From Tetradesmus obliquus (Eukaryota > Chlorophyta > Chlorophyceae > Sphaeropleales > Scenedesmaceae): a stretch of 64,000 nt of DNA. The DNA lies in NCBI GenBank assembly GCA_030272155.1, contig CP126191.1:10190501-10254500 (forward strand), written 5' to 3'. Position numbers and translations under genes: made by a program. Below, piece by piece: positions 1 through 12,135 of the stretch. Positions within the stretch are counted from its first letter, which is position 1. Every line of letters starts with the position of its first letter. The notes under the pieces were generated by a model. The model made no database searches, was not told where the DNA came from, and was given only the letters and a program-made list of their open reading frames with translations.

Positions 1-2063
1 AACGCAGCGCTCGTTGTTGACGCAGTCTACCGAAGGCTGCGCGACGCTGAGCTCAAACACTTAGCTCAAACCCACCGCAGCGTCGCGCTGCACAGGCACG
101 TCGACGAGGTTGAGGCACGGTATAGGACTGCTGCTGGCGGCGCCAACAAGCGCGCACGGATCACAGCGCCGGCAGCAGCACCAGCAGCAGCACGGCCGCC
201 GGTAGCAGGTGGCGAGCTGGGGATAGAGGAGGTCATTGGACGCTTCCTAGATGGCAGTGAAGGCTTGGGGCTGCTCAACACGCAGGTGCGCCGCTGCTGC
301 TGCTGCTGCTGCTGGCATGGCAGCAGCTGCTTGCAGGAGGGCCTGCTTGTGCGGTGACTGTGCTGCATCCGAAGCTGCACCTGCAGCCAGCATGCATATG
401 TCAGCGCATTGCTTGGTGCGATGCAGCCTCAGGGGCCATCCTCCCTGCATCATGCTGCTGCACTGCTCTGCAGTCTGCTGCAGCATGGCGCTTATAAGTA
501 AGGCTGCAACGCATGCCGTCACTGCATTTGGGCACCGTGCTTACCTGCGCCTCGCTCTGTTGCATCCTGCAATGTGCGCAGGTGCGCTGCCTGTGCGCGG
601 CAGCCACCCGCATTGAGCCGCTGCTGCAGTGCTGCGGCGCCTGCTGCGGCGTGTGGCAGCACGTCGAGTGCGTGAAGCAGCAGCTCACACTCAAGCCCGG
701 CCTGCCGCCGCTGCGCGACGCAGTCACGCACACGCCGCTGGTGCAGCGCGCCGCATTCTTCTGTGAGCGCTGCAGGGTGTCTCGCGCAGACCCTTTCTGG
801 GAGCTGTTTGACCCCACTGTGATGCTGCCGGTGCTCGGGCGGCCCAACGGGCGCAGCATGACTGTCGGTCTGGTGCCTGACGTGCCGTGCAGCGGCACGG
901 GCATGCGCGAGGTGCTGCTGAGCAGGCACCAGGTCACGCTGCTGAAGGCAAAGGAGGCGGAGTACAAGCTGCAGGTGCGGGAGTGATTGATGTCAATGTA
1001 TACAGATGCAGCTCTGTGCCAGGATTAATGGTGTCTGGAAAACACTAGTTGTGCTGTGGTTCATAGCCTGTGGCACTGGTTGGCATCAGAGTGGGGACCA
1101 TGACAGGTATCATTGAACAGTCACATTTGACATGGCGTTGACAGATGTTTGCACTTCGTGGGTCTGGCGTTTGCATGGCCTTGCTGCAGCAGCAGCAGAC
1201 CATGCAACGCGCTGCCAGAGCTACTTGTTGTGATTCCTCGACTGTCTCCGCAGCAGCTGAGGCCTCCTATCAGCATTAGCAGCAGCATAGCCCCTGCTCC
1301 AAATTTTACATCAGCGCACCTACCCCACCTTTGCTGGCTGGTGTCCTGCTGTACATCACTGCTGTGCCCTGCTTTCCGATCTGCGCTGCCCCTCCTCTCA
1401 ATCCTGCAGGCCTTCTGCCTGCAGCTGGACGACCCGGTGCCTTTCCGCTTTCACTGGCCAATGGCAGCCAACCTGATTTGGAGCGGCTCAGGCACGCTGC
1501 TGCAGCAGACTGTGCCGGCCTGCAGGCGCGGCCACCTCAAGCTTGGCACCAACCAGCGCGACGAGCCGTACGACCTGGCGGCTGCAGTGCGCGGCTTCCC
1601 GACATCACATGTGGGTTTTGGTTTGCGCGGGGTGTTTGTTGCGACTGGCTGTCGCTGAGGTGCAAGAGTGTGGTAAGATGTGTTGTGTGAGCAACGCAGA
1701 CGGTAGTGTGGGGCGCTGCTCCAACACAAAGGCCTCGTAAAGGAGTCACTGCATGTACACGTGTTCTTCTGCTAGTACTTGTTGTCGCTGTTTGGCCTGC
1801 CTGCACGTGCTGCCTGCAAGCGTTTGTTGCCAGGTGCTTGACCACCAGCTGTCCTTTGATCTGCTGTGTTCTGACGCCTGCTTCCTGCACGGCTTGCTGC
1901 ACTGCCTGTGTGTGTGTACGCTGCACTGCCTGTTTTTTTTTGCTGCACTGCCAGGGCCCCTGCACGGTGTCCATTGAGCTGAGGTATGCGGAGCCGGAGC
2001 CCCACTACATCTTCATGGTGGCAATCATGCGGCGGCGCACGCGGGAGCAGGTCAAGGTGCGGC

Positions 2064-2096
<33 letters not shown>

Positions 2097-3623
2097 GCAG
2101 CGGCAAGGGGTGTGCAGCATCAGGCTGCGTCTTTGTGGTGCAGCCGGTGCTGTTCAACAGGTTATGTCAGGCAGGTTTGAAGATGCATCTAGGCACCTAA
2201 CCCTGTTTCATCACGACATCATGTGTATCGCCCTTGCTGCTGCCTCGGGGTTCTGGTATTTGCTGCTGCCGCAGGCCCTCATGAAGCAGCCAGAGTTGCT
2301 GGAGGCGGCAGTGGAGCGCGTGCGGCGCCACATGCGCGGCGGCAGCAGCAGCAGCAGCGGCGCAGCCGCGTCCTCCTCAACCGCAGCAGCAGCAGCAGCC
2401 AATGGTCATGCTGGGCCTGGTGGCGTCATCGATGACGATGATGACGTGGTCATGGGTAACACCGTGGTGTCACTCAAGGACCCGTACAGCAATCAGCGCA
2501 TGGCGACTGCTGCTCGTTTTGTTGACACCGCTGGCGCCGCGCCGTCTGCGTTTGACCTGGACAGCTTCCTGGAGGTGGCGCAGGCCACGCGCAAGTGGAT
2601 GGACCCGCACAGCAGCAAGCCTAGCTGCGTGCAGAGCCTGCAGGTGAGCGCAGCTTGCCCAATCTGCAGCAGCAGCAGCAGCAGTAGCAGCGGCAGTGGC
2701 ACTGTCTTACAAGGCGGGTCGATGTTTGAGCCTAAAAGTCTCTTTCAAATTGCTGCCTTGCAAGATGTGAAGAGCACCAGCTGCTGCCCAGCACCTGGCA
2801 TCGTGTGTGCTACTCACCCTTGATCCTCCTGCTTTCCTGCTTTCTGTCCGTGCTGCTGCTGCTGCGGCTGCTGCTGCTGCTGCTGCTGCTGCCAGGTTGA
2901 CGCGTACCTCACGCACATCCTGCGCGTGCTGGCGGGCCTGCCTGAGGTCACCGAGGTGGAGATAACGCCCGAGGCGCACTGGCGGCCCGCAGGCAGCGCA
3001 GCAGCCTTCATGTGCGTGCTCGAGCAGGCGCGTGACATGCACGGTGCTGCTGCTGTTGCCGCCGCTGCCGCCGCGTGCGCTGGTGCTGCTGCTGGTGCTG
3101 CTGCTGGGGACAGTGACGAGGAAGATGACGAGGAGTGAGTGTGGCTTGCCTGGATTAGGTTTCAACTGCAAACACATGCATGGCAGGACTGCTGCACTTT
3201 CATAGAGAGAATGTGCGGCAAGGCAGAATGTGCTGCAAACTGCTGGCTTGCTGCATCCACTTGTATTTTGTGCAAGGAGCATGTACTGTGGTTGGTTTAC
3301 GCTGCACGCTGGCCCTACCTGTGGTATGTCTGCAACAGTGGAACAAGGCAGGCGGTGTCATGTGCATTTCACTCGCTCCTGCACAGAGTAGTACTCTGAC
3401 TGCTGCGCTGTGTTGCCGTGGGTTGCCGCTGCTGCAGGCTGTTCAGGCGCGAGATTGCGCAGATGCAGGACCGCAAGCCGCAGCTGCTGCCTCAGAAAGG
3501 CGGCGCAGTAGAAGTGATCGAGATCCTAGACTCAGACGACGAGCAGCCAGCACAGCAGCAGCAGCAGCAGCAGCCAGCAGCGGCGGCAGCAGCTGGGGTA
3601 GGCACACGTCCGCTAGCGGCAGG

Positions 3624-3656
<33 letters not shown>

Positions 3657-4581
3657 GGCGCAGGGCGGGATGGTGATACGGATTCCTGCGCGCACGCAGC
3701 TGCAGCAGGCAGCAGCAGCAGCAGCAGGCGGCGTGGTCAGTCCTCGGCAGCAGCAGCAAGGCATCACCCTGGGCTCTGCTGCGCGGGCAGCCGCCGCTAC
3801 TGCAGCAGCAGCAGTAGGGCCGCCGGTGCCTGTTGCGACTGGTGGCGGCCAGCAGCAGCTGGCCCAAGGGATTGCAGGAAGTAGACCACACAGCATCACT
3901 CAGACTAGTGGTGCTGCAGGCGCCCTGCAGCAGCAGCAGCAGCAGATACAGCAGCTGGCTCCGCATCACCATCAGCAGCAGCAGCAGGTGCCAGGCGCAG
4001 CAATGCTGCAGCAGCAGCTGCCGGCTGGCATGATGCAGCAGCAGCAGCCTCAGCAGCAGCAGCAGCGGCTGCAAGTGCTGCCTGCAGGTTATGGAGGTGG
4101 GCTGGGTGCCCCTCAGGGCCCAGGGCCCATGCTGATGGTGCAGGGCTCATCTATGGCAATGCAGGGCTCCCTGCCTATGCTGTCATTGGCAATGGGGTCC
4201 ATGGGAATGCCAGGTGTGCAGCAGCAGCTGCAGGGGCAGATGCCTATGCCGCTGCAGCAAGTGCAGTATGCGCCGCAGCCGGGGCTACAGTTTGTGTACC
4301 AGGCAGGCTCGCCTGTGCTGTACAGCTATCCGCAGGGGCTGCCGCCACAGCAGCAGCAGCAGCAGCAGCAGCCAGTTCAGTATGTCAATGTGCAGCAGCA
4401 GCAGCCTCTTGGCGTTCCTGTGTACCAGCAACAGCAGCAACAGAACCCATACCAAGCGTACGTCCCACAGCAGGTGTACCAGCATGAGCAGCAAGTGCCT
4501 GTGTATCAACACCAGCAGCAGCAGCCTCCGCAGCAGCAGCAGTTAGGGGGCTACACAGCCGCTGGAGGGACTTATCAGTGA
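1..4581 (+). CDS. SIZ1/PIAS-type SUMO E3 ligase homologue, 5' truncated, with degenerate SP-RING
   Basis: Seven exons are visible: 1-285, 582-974, 1410-1610, 1955-2056, 2275-2643, 2896-3134 and 3438-4581. All phases agree, giving about 910 codons; the 5' end (any SAP domain) lies outside the window. Exon 2 begins with an intact PHD finger (RCLC, QCCGACC, WQHVEC, FCERC) followed by RADPFWELF, as in plant SIZ1. Exons 2-4 hold the PINIT region (FRFHWPMAANL, GTNQRDEPYDL, RRRTREQV). Exon 5 aligns with the SP-RING (VSLKDPYSNQRM, FDLDSFLEV, RKWMDP), but the zinc-binding Cys/His are replaced. Exon 7 starts with an acidic SUMO-interacting motif, EVIEILDSDDE, then a polyGln tail of about 330 residues. 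The family transfers SUMO to nuclear proteins; whether this one is catalytic is doubtful. Family assignment is strong, activity is inference. Confidence 0.88.
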
Positions 4582-5152
4582 TTGTGATGGTGGTGGTTGC
4601 AGCAGGATTCCATCGTCATCCCTGCAGTTGCCAAGGGGCGAGCAGCACGAGAATTCGGCGCCCCGCAGTGCATTGTCAAGCCTCCCACCAGTCAACTGTG
4701 GCTGTTTCATTGGTGTCAATGTTGTCAAGATTGCACTATCGTGAGCTATCAAATGCAGTTTTGTCAGGGATGCCTGGCTTGCAGGAGGGCACTGCATAGC
4801 CTGGCACTACCAGGCCATGCGCCACAGTGCAGCAGAACCCCAGGTGTTACGGCAACATGCGGGCTGTTCCGGTCGCACTGTTAAGCATGTGGGTTTTCAC
4901 TGTGGCCATCTATGGTTTGATGCCGTGACTGCATAGTCAGTATTTGCTGAACAGTTTTGAATGCAGCTGTGACTTGAGTTCTGCTGTCTGGTTCAGCTGC
5001 ACTGCACTAGAATGAGCATCGAGCTACGTTTATCTTTTAAAGATCATCTATGACACTTGGCTGATTATGATACACCACTACGGCGTGTAGAAAGCGGCCT
5101 GCCTGTCTTGGAGCTTTTCGGCAATTGCTGTCGCTTGGCTTCAGCAGCATCG
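4582..5152. other. Intergenic: 3' flank of SIZ1-like gene and 5' flank of RING gene
   Basis: About 570 bases between two genes on the same strand. I see no open frame with family resemblance, no tandem repeat and no RNA gene. It must hold the polyadenylation region of the upstream gene and the promoter of the downstream gene, but no convincing TATA box or TGTAA signal decides either position. Confidence 0.5.
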
Positions 5153-6000
5153 ATGTACCGCGCGCCATTAGGCGATTCCGACTCTGAGCCAGAGCCAAGT
5201 GAGCGCTGCAGCAGCACTTGCATGGCCCAGCTACAATAGCCCTAGGTTACCGTTTGCTCAACAGTCACAATGCTGAGTAAGCTCGGCACTGTAAGAGGCA
5301 TGCACCCGCATGTGCTGTAGGTGGAGATGACGGAGCTCGCATGCCGCTGCCTCGGCAGCCTGCTGCTGTCCATGCGGTGGGTGTGAACTTCAGCAGCAGC
5401 AGCAGCAGCAGCAGCAGCACCAAGCATGTTGACTAGTGTACACACCCTGCAGATGCGTCAACTGCACGAATGTGCCGCCTGAGCACAAAGATGCTACAAT
5501 AGACTTTGAACAAGCGATTGCAGTGTATGCCACAGCATGATGGCAGCCTGGTTGTGGCAGCGCGCCAAGCAACGTTCCCCAGCTGATCTCACAACTAGCA
5601 GGCATTGCTGCTGCTCTCTGTCCCTCTGCGAGACATTTTGTCTCCACTAATGACACACAAAAATACGGAAACGCTGCTGTAGGTGCCAGCCAGGCAGCAC
5701 TCCCCTTGCAGCCCTTTCCTGCTGCGCTCCCGCTCAAGCTCAGGCGGGGGCGGCACCCCCAGCGGCACCGCAGGCGCCACCAGGCTGGGTTTACGGCTCA
5801 GCAGCGGCAGCAGCCTAAACCCCAACCACAGCAGCTTAAACCACAGCCACAGCAGCAATGGCGCTGGAGCAGCAGCAGCAGGCGGGCTGGGCAAATCTCC
5901 TTCCCAGTCAGCCAAGCGAATGCTGGGACTGCTGCAGCGGCCAGCAGCTGGCAGGCAGCAGCGGAGAGCATCCGGCGGCGGAAGCCCTGCCAGCATCGCT

Positions 6001-6042
<42 letters not shown>

Positions 6043-6320
6043 CAGGCGGCAGACTGGGAGCTTCCGCCTGACCTGGACCCAGCAGCAGCAGCAGCAGCAG
6101 CAGGCAGTGCGGAACGCCAACATCAGCCACAGCCCTCACAAGGACAGACACCACCACCAGCAGCAGCAGCAGCAGCAGGAGGAAGAGTTGGTTTGGCAGC
6201 TTCTGATGCAGCTACGCTACAGCAGCTGCAGCAGTGGGCAACGCTCCTACAGGGACCAGCAGGCCGGGCAGCAGCCTCACCTGCAGCAGCAGCAGCTGGG
6301 TCAAAGCGGCATTGCCCAGA

Positions 6321-6365
<45 letters not shown>

Positions 6366-7071
6366 GCCTGTTGTTGCAGATGAGTTTCCTGCCAAGCTTA
6401 GTGCTGCAGCTGGCGTGGTGCGCTTTGGGCGCGGCTTCATCGGCAGCAGCAGCAGCAGCACACCGGCAGCAGCAGCAGCAGCTGATGCTTCTGCAGCAGG
6501 CATGCCTGGGCCGCAGCATGAGGCAGCAGAGGATGCACCATCAGCACCGCCCCTGTCATGCTTGCTCAATGAGCAGCAGCAGCAGCAAGACCAGGCAGAT
6601 GCACAGCAAGCGGCAGCAGCAGCAGCAGCAGAAGGGCTCAGCCAGGGCAACCTGCAGAACCTGCAACAGCAGCAGGCAGGAGCAAGCAGTAGTTGTGGTA
6701 AGCGGCCGTTGGATCAAGCTGCTGGTATTGATGCTGATGCTGATGCTCAGCAGCAAGAGTGGCGCTGGCCGAGCTCTGCCAAGAAACATGCAGCAGCAGC
6801 AACAGTAGCAGCAGCAGCAGCAGCAGCGGGCCGCACAGCCAGAAGCAGCAGTGCAGGCGACACTGGCTTGCCTGCTGATGACGCGCCTTATGCCGGCGTG
6901 ACAGCAGCACCAGCAGCAGCAGCAGCAGCAGCAGTTCAGTGCCGCAAGAGGGCCTCGGCAGTGCCCGATGGACATCAGGGCGATGAGGCAGCGCCAGCAA
7001 GTGCGGCAAAGAGGCTGCATGGTGCTAGCACTGACAATGGTGATGCCACCACCTATGCTGCTGCAGCAGCA

Positions 7072-7118
<47 letters not shown>

Positions 7119-7380
7119 CCTTGATGAAGAGATGACACAGGCAGCGTTCATATCACACAAGCGGCAGCAGCCTGGCAATGGTGACAGCAGAGGCGACTGT
7201 CCTCAGCAGCAGCAGCAGCAGCAGCAGCAGCGCGGCAGCAAGATAGCAAGGCATAGCAGCGTTGCTTTCACAGATGCTGTTGCTGCTGCTGATGATGATG
7301 AGGCTGGCATGTCGATAGACGCTGACAGCCCAGGCCGACAGCAGCAGCAGCAGCCATACAGCACGCCTACAACGCAACAT

Positions 7381-7421
<41 letters not shown>

Positions 7422-8406
7422 TGGGTGCAGTCCTGCTGAGCCTCCTCGCAGCAGCTGCAGCGGCAGCAGCGCCGTGCTGCTGTCCCTGCAGCAGGTCTAC
7501 CCCCCACTGGCGGCCGTGCTGTGTGCTGTGCGTGGCGGCGGGCTGTCTGCTGTGCTGGCGGGGCCGTATGGTGCTGCTGTGTCAGCACTGATGGGGCGGC
7601 CTGCGGGGCGGCAGCTGCTGATGGCATTCGCTGAGCTGGCAGCAGACGATGCATTACTGGCAGCAGCACTGCAGCAGCAGCAGCAGCAGGGGTTGGGCGC
7701 TGGCTTGACAGGGTTATCGCACTCAGCAGGAGTAGGAGGAGCAGCGGCGAGCAGCGGTGGCCTTTGCCGTGGCGGCGGCTGCAGCAGCAGCCCGTTGCAG
7801 CCGGGTGCAACGCCATGCCAGGGATGTGCAGTGCCGCAGTGTGCTGGTGTGCCTCCTGCTAGTCCCGGGGTGTTGGCTTTTGGTGGTGCTGCTGCGTCTG
7901 TGCAGCAAGCGCTGCAGAACCTGCACTGCAGCATTGCCAGCAGCCAAGTTGCAGCAGCACAGCAGCTGCTGGGCAACTTGAACTTGACATTTGAGCTGCA
8001 TCAGCTGTCAGCGGAAGCTGCAGATGCTGCGCTGCGAGTGCAAGGAGTGCAGCTCGCAGCGGCGCAACAGCTGGCGCAGCAGCTGCAGGTGCAGCTGCAT
8101 CTAGCAGAGCAGCAGGTGCAGCAGGAGCTGCAGCAGCGGCAAGCTCATGAGGCGGCGGCAGCAGCAGCGCAGCAAGCGCTGCGAGAAGCGCAGGAGAAGG
8201 TAGAGCAGGCGACAATGTGTCAGATATGCTTTGAGCAGCCGCGCGATACTGTGCTGATGCCGTGCATGCATTTCCTGTACTGTGCGGGGTGTGTGCGGAA
8301 AGGCGTGGAGCAGGCAGCAGCAGGCAAGGATGGTGGGGCGCTGCGGTGCCCTGTATGTAGGGGCCCTGTCAGTGGGCAGGTGGTGGTGCACCTGTCACCC
8401 GGCTGA
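5153..8406 (+). CDS. RING-type (C3HC4) E3 ubiquitin ligase with very long polyGln/polyAla regions
   Basis: Three exons, 5153-5198, 5321-5376 and 5683-8406, join in phase to give about 941 residues beginning MYRAPLGDSDSEPEP. The start is chosen because the first two exons have good GTGAGC and GTGGGT donors, acceptors ending in TGTAG, and lead exactly into the long open frame. Residues about 35-700 are mainly Gln, Ala and Ser runs with short basic KR motifs. From about residue 770 a Gln/Ala/Leu-rich stretch looks like a coiled coil. The C-terminus is a complete C3HC4 RING starting near residue 880 (CQIC, MPCMHFLYCAGC, RCPVC). RING proteins pass ubiquitin from an E2 to a substrate; the coiled coil probably gives dimerisation or substrate binding. 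The substrate is unknown. A TGTAA, the usual green-algal polyadenylation signal, lies at 8685-8689. Confidence 0.85.
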
Positions 8407-9137
8407 ATGTACGCATGTATGCCATAGTGTGCTTTCCGCTTGACGCGGAATGCTTTGTCGCGTTGGGAGTTGAACCTATTCAGTTGTGAGTTGGGTGCTG
8501 CCTCACCTATGGATAGGACTGCCGGCAGTGGCATCAGCAGAGTAAGGACAACTATGGCGAGCGTGTTACACGTCATACAACGTTGTTGCTGATAACAGCA
8601 ATGCCGGCGGCTTTGACGTCAGGTTTCGGGTTCTCAAGGTCAGCGGACAACCACCTGATCTCAACTTGAGAACTGTTGAACAGTTGTAAACAAGCAAGTG
8701 GTTGTCAGCGACCCAGGCAGCGGTACGGTACGTAAATAGCAACAGCTGTAGCTGCAGTGCCTTGGTCCAGCCTGTGGCCATACCCACCATCATGATGCAT
8801 CACGCATGGAACATGGAACACGATGTTCCCAATCAGGTCATGAGCTTATGAGCTCAAAAGCACACAATCACAGTTACTTGCGAACAATGCGAACTGTCTG
8901 TCAGCAGTTCGGTGGATGCCACCATCATCATGTTACCCATCCCGCCATAGCATCAACGCCATCGGCCCCGCGCCCCAATGGAGCGGCAACAGAAAGGAGC
9001 ACTACACCATCATGTTTGGTGGGTGCCATACCGTCGCCCCTCAGTAGCAGCTGCACACACACTGCCTGAGCAGCTTGCCGGCACACACCTGCAAAGCATC
9101 TGCAACACCTCACACCTCACACGTGACTCACATCGTG

Positions 9138-9203
<66 letters not shown>

Positions 9204-10875
9204 TCTCACTCTCACTCTGCAACACCTCACACGTGACTCACATCGCACTTGAGTTGGACTTGACCACATCACACGGCATATCAAGGCTGATGCGGCGTAG
9301 CCGGCGCTCACCACCCAACCTGCAAACCCGGCTTTTACATGTAGAAGTGTACACTGCAGCTGTAGGTGTGCAGTCGAGGAGCAACGCATGTCTGGGCTCC
9401 CAGGTTGAGCATGTGCCTGTACTACCACAGCAACATGCACCACTGTCCCGCTGCAGGGCGACAGCCCATACTAGTACTCCGCACACAGCAGCTGTATACT
9501 ACCTGAGTCGCGCCCCCTGTGCACAGCGACGTGACGACACAACAACTCCCCATCATCGTCCGATTAGCAAGTGGTGAACCTTGCGGCACGCTGTCAGCTG
9601 CAGGCTGGCCATGGATTGCTCCCAGGGTAGGGGAGCACTGCACATGTCACACCCGCACCGTTCAACATGCACCGTGCATGTTGCCATGACGGCACACCTC
9701 AAGTAACAAGCACATGAGCGAGAACCCACAGTTGCATGCTGCTGACGTTCACTGATTCTTAGATAAAAGGCCCCACATGGCATTGCATCACCACCTGAAT
9801 CCACAGCAGAGAGTTGGTGTTTGTGCTCACCCCATCACTGCTTGCAGCATTGTCAAGGTAACTGAAGTCGACACTGTCTGCAAAATGCCACCAGCATAAG
9901 TGCAGGCTGCCCGACCACCCCCCCCCCATGCCGTTAGAACCCACGATCCTGGATGTAGCAGCGCCACAACAAAGCGCAACACAGTTAGACACACCGAATT
10001 GACATTGGCATCAAGTACTGCAGAACCTGAGCAACCCTGGAACCAGCAGGTTTCATAGTGAACTCTACATGTACAATACTACATCAATCAACAACAACCA
10101 CAAGAATCCTCACCGATCTTCTGCAACAGCAGTTGAGTAGCAACAACACCCTGCAAACTGCGGCTACTGACAGGTTAACCGACATGTAAGAAGTGATATT
10201 CGCCACAGGTGAGACCAGGTACGCAACCCGCACAGCATAACTTGTAGCATTGAAACAAGATTCTGCCTCAGGTACCTGAAAGATGCACGGCGTGCTTGTG
10301 GTTGTGCGCATCCTATGCACATGGTGGAATGAGTGAGGCAGGCTGCACACCCAGCTCATTGATGAGCAGGACATGCATGCCGCAGAAAATGTCAGTAGCA
10401 GTCACACCCAGAGGAAGCACGCAATAAAGAAGCACGTAACACAGCATGTTGTTCGGTGCGGCACAACACCTTCCAGGACACGACTCCTCCACACAACCAG
10501 TCTGCGCCACGGTTGGGTGTTTCCTCGTGCATCCCTTGTGATATCAGCCAGATCTGTCTGTATAGACCGCAGCGATATGCAGCCACCTGAGCAGCATGCG
10601 CTCCATGCACGCTGCCAATGCTGCTGGCAGCTATGCACTGCCTGCTTGCATGCCGCAAGAGTGGCAGATGCATGTTCGCATCCTCCTACTAACCAGCAAG
10701 CTGCCAGGCAGACAGACGTGTCCAGACAGCCTTGCAAGCAGCCTGCTCCTGAAACCGCTCTGTACACCAGTCGCACATCCCAGTAAGCATGTTGCAATGC
10801 AGTGTGGTATGCCAGGTGTTGTTTGCCAGAAACAGAGCCAGGTTCAAGTATGCATCGCATGCATACGCATGCTGT
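8407..10875. other. Convergent intergenic region, no gene recognised
   Basis: This 2.5 kb separates the 3' end of the plus-strand RING gene from the 3' end of the minus-strand secreted-protein gene. Apart from the CTCACT array at 9136-9218 I see only short open frames without family resemblance or consistent splice phases. Untranslated 3' sequence of both genes is the simplest content. Confidence 0.5.
9136..9218. repeat. (CTCACT)n microsatellite flanked by direct repeats
   Basis: About 13 copies of the hexamer CTCACT, with one slipped unit near 9200. The array sits between two near-identical copies of a 29-36 base segment (9099-9135 and 9217-9245) containing GCAACACCTCACAC and GTGACTCACATCG. 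The flanking duplication suggests the array grew inside, or together with, a local tandem duplication. The sequence is homopyrimidine-rich on the plus strand. Confidence 0.9.
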
Positions 10876-12135
10876 TCACACGGGCGCACACTCTGCCTTC
10901 TTCACTCCCTGTACCACATCCAGCCACCAGTAGTACGTGCTGCCCACCACCTGCACCTGCTGCGGCTGCTGCTGCTGCTGCTGCAGCGCCTTTGTCGAGT
11001 TGTGCAGACCGCCCCGGATCAGCCGGTTGCCAAACATGGCTGGGATGTTGCCTTGGCAGTTGCCCAGCACGCTACGCATGTTGAAGGCGGGGCCTTCGGC
11101 TAGGAAGGCAGCCGACAGCTGGCCGCCTGGTGCTGGCTTGATTTCAGCAATGCTGGAGACCTGCACATTGCAGTAGTTGAGTACGCATGCAGGTCAGGTG
11201 AGTGGGAACGGTTGCACGCTGCTGATGCTGGTCCCTTGCAGGTTGTGATCTGGCTGCGGAAGCACTTGGCCGGCACAGCAACTGCTCAGTGACTTGGCTA
11301 CAAGCTGTGCAGCACACAATGCTAGCACCGTGGTGGCAGAGTAAACACTCAAAGCATGGGATCACACGAGATGCGTAAAGTAGAAGTCACACAAAAGACA
11401 TGCCTCCACAAACAAGGTGTGCCTAGCACCGGAAACCGCAGGTCTTGCTGCTTTTATTGCAATGGCTGGCTCACCTGGGCCTCAGGCACGTTTGTGATTT
11501 TCCAAAAACTGAAATTTGAAATAAAAAAACCGCAGTCCATCAGTGTTTGCCCCAGGCTGGCTCACCTGGGCCTCAGGCACGTTGAAGATGTGCTGCGCCA
11601 GCACGTGGCGGATGTCGGCAGCCTGCTCCCTGTCGAGCAGCGCGCTGTCCCTGCACGCAGAAAGCAGGCCCAGGCGGGTGTAAAAACTCTACTCAACTGA
11701 AGTTGTGTTGATGAGCACTGGCAGGTGTGTTGTTGGCCTCGACTCAAAGCTGAACTTCTTTCTGGGCACACACAGTTCTGTCTAGGCAAGGATGAGGGCA
11801 AGCCTTTGGCCTATCAAGTACGCAATCCGTCATTGATTAGTCATCCGCTGTATAGGAGCGGCAAGGGACACGAGCGCTGCGTCAACCAGTGGTGCTGTCA
11901 TGCTGGGATCTGCTGCCAATGAGTCATATGACTCGTTAGTGAGTCGTTATCGTGCCAACAGTCCCGCTCACTTGGTGTAGAAGTGCAGAGTCAGCGTGGC
12001 AGCATCACTGGTATCGCCGCGCACTCGTGCAGGCTGTGGCCTTGCAGATGCAAAGGGGCAGGTGCCAAGCAGCAGCAGCAGTAGCACTGCTGCTGCTGCC
12101 GCCAGCAGCACTGTCTGGGAGGCTCTGGTACTCAT
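10876..12135 (-). CDS. Small secreted protein of unknown function
   Basis: Three exons on the minus strand (12135-11972, 11650-11566, 11160-10876) join in phase to give 177 residues. The start MSTRASQTVLLAAAAAVLLL is followed by a signal-peptide-like hydrophobic core and a plausible cleavage site near FASARP, so it is probably secreted or anchored in the secretory pathway. The mature part contains LTLHFYTKDSALLDREQAA, ADIRHVLAQHIFNVPEAQ and LAEGPAFNMRSVLGNCQGN, a short polyGln run, then STYYWWLDVVQGVKKAE. The alternation of strand-like and helix-like segments recalls a small alpha/beta domain, similar in style to the N-terminal part of the secreted protein at 36-50 kb, but I do not recognise the family. 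Donors are GTGAGC; exon 2's donor region is duplicated in the following intron. Confidence 0.7.
11463..11584. repeat. Duplicated segment containing the exon-2 splice donor
   Basis: A stretch of about 28 bases beginning GGCTGGCTCACCTGGGCC occurs at 11464-11491 and again at 11556-11583, about 92 bases apart. The second copy contains the real minus-strand donor of exon 2 of the secreted-protein gene; the first lies inside the intron and keeps the CAG-GTGAGC junction. Confidence 0.85.
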
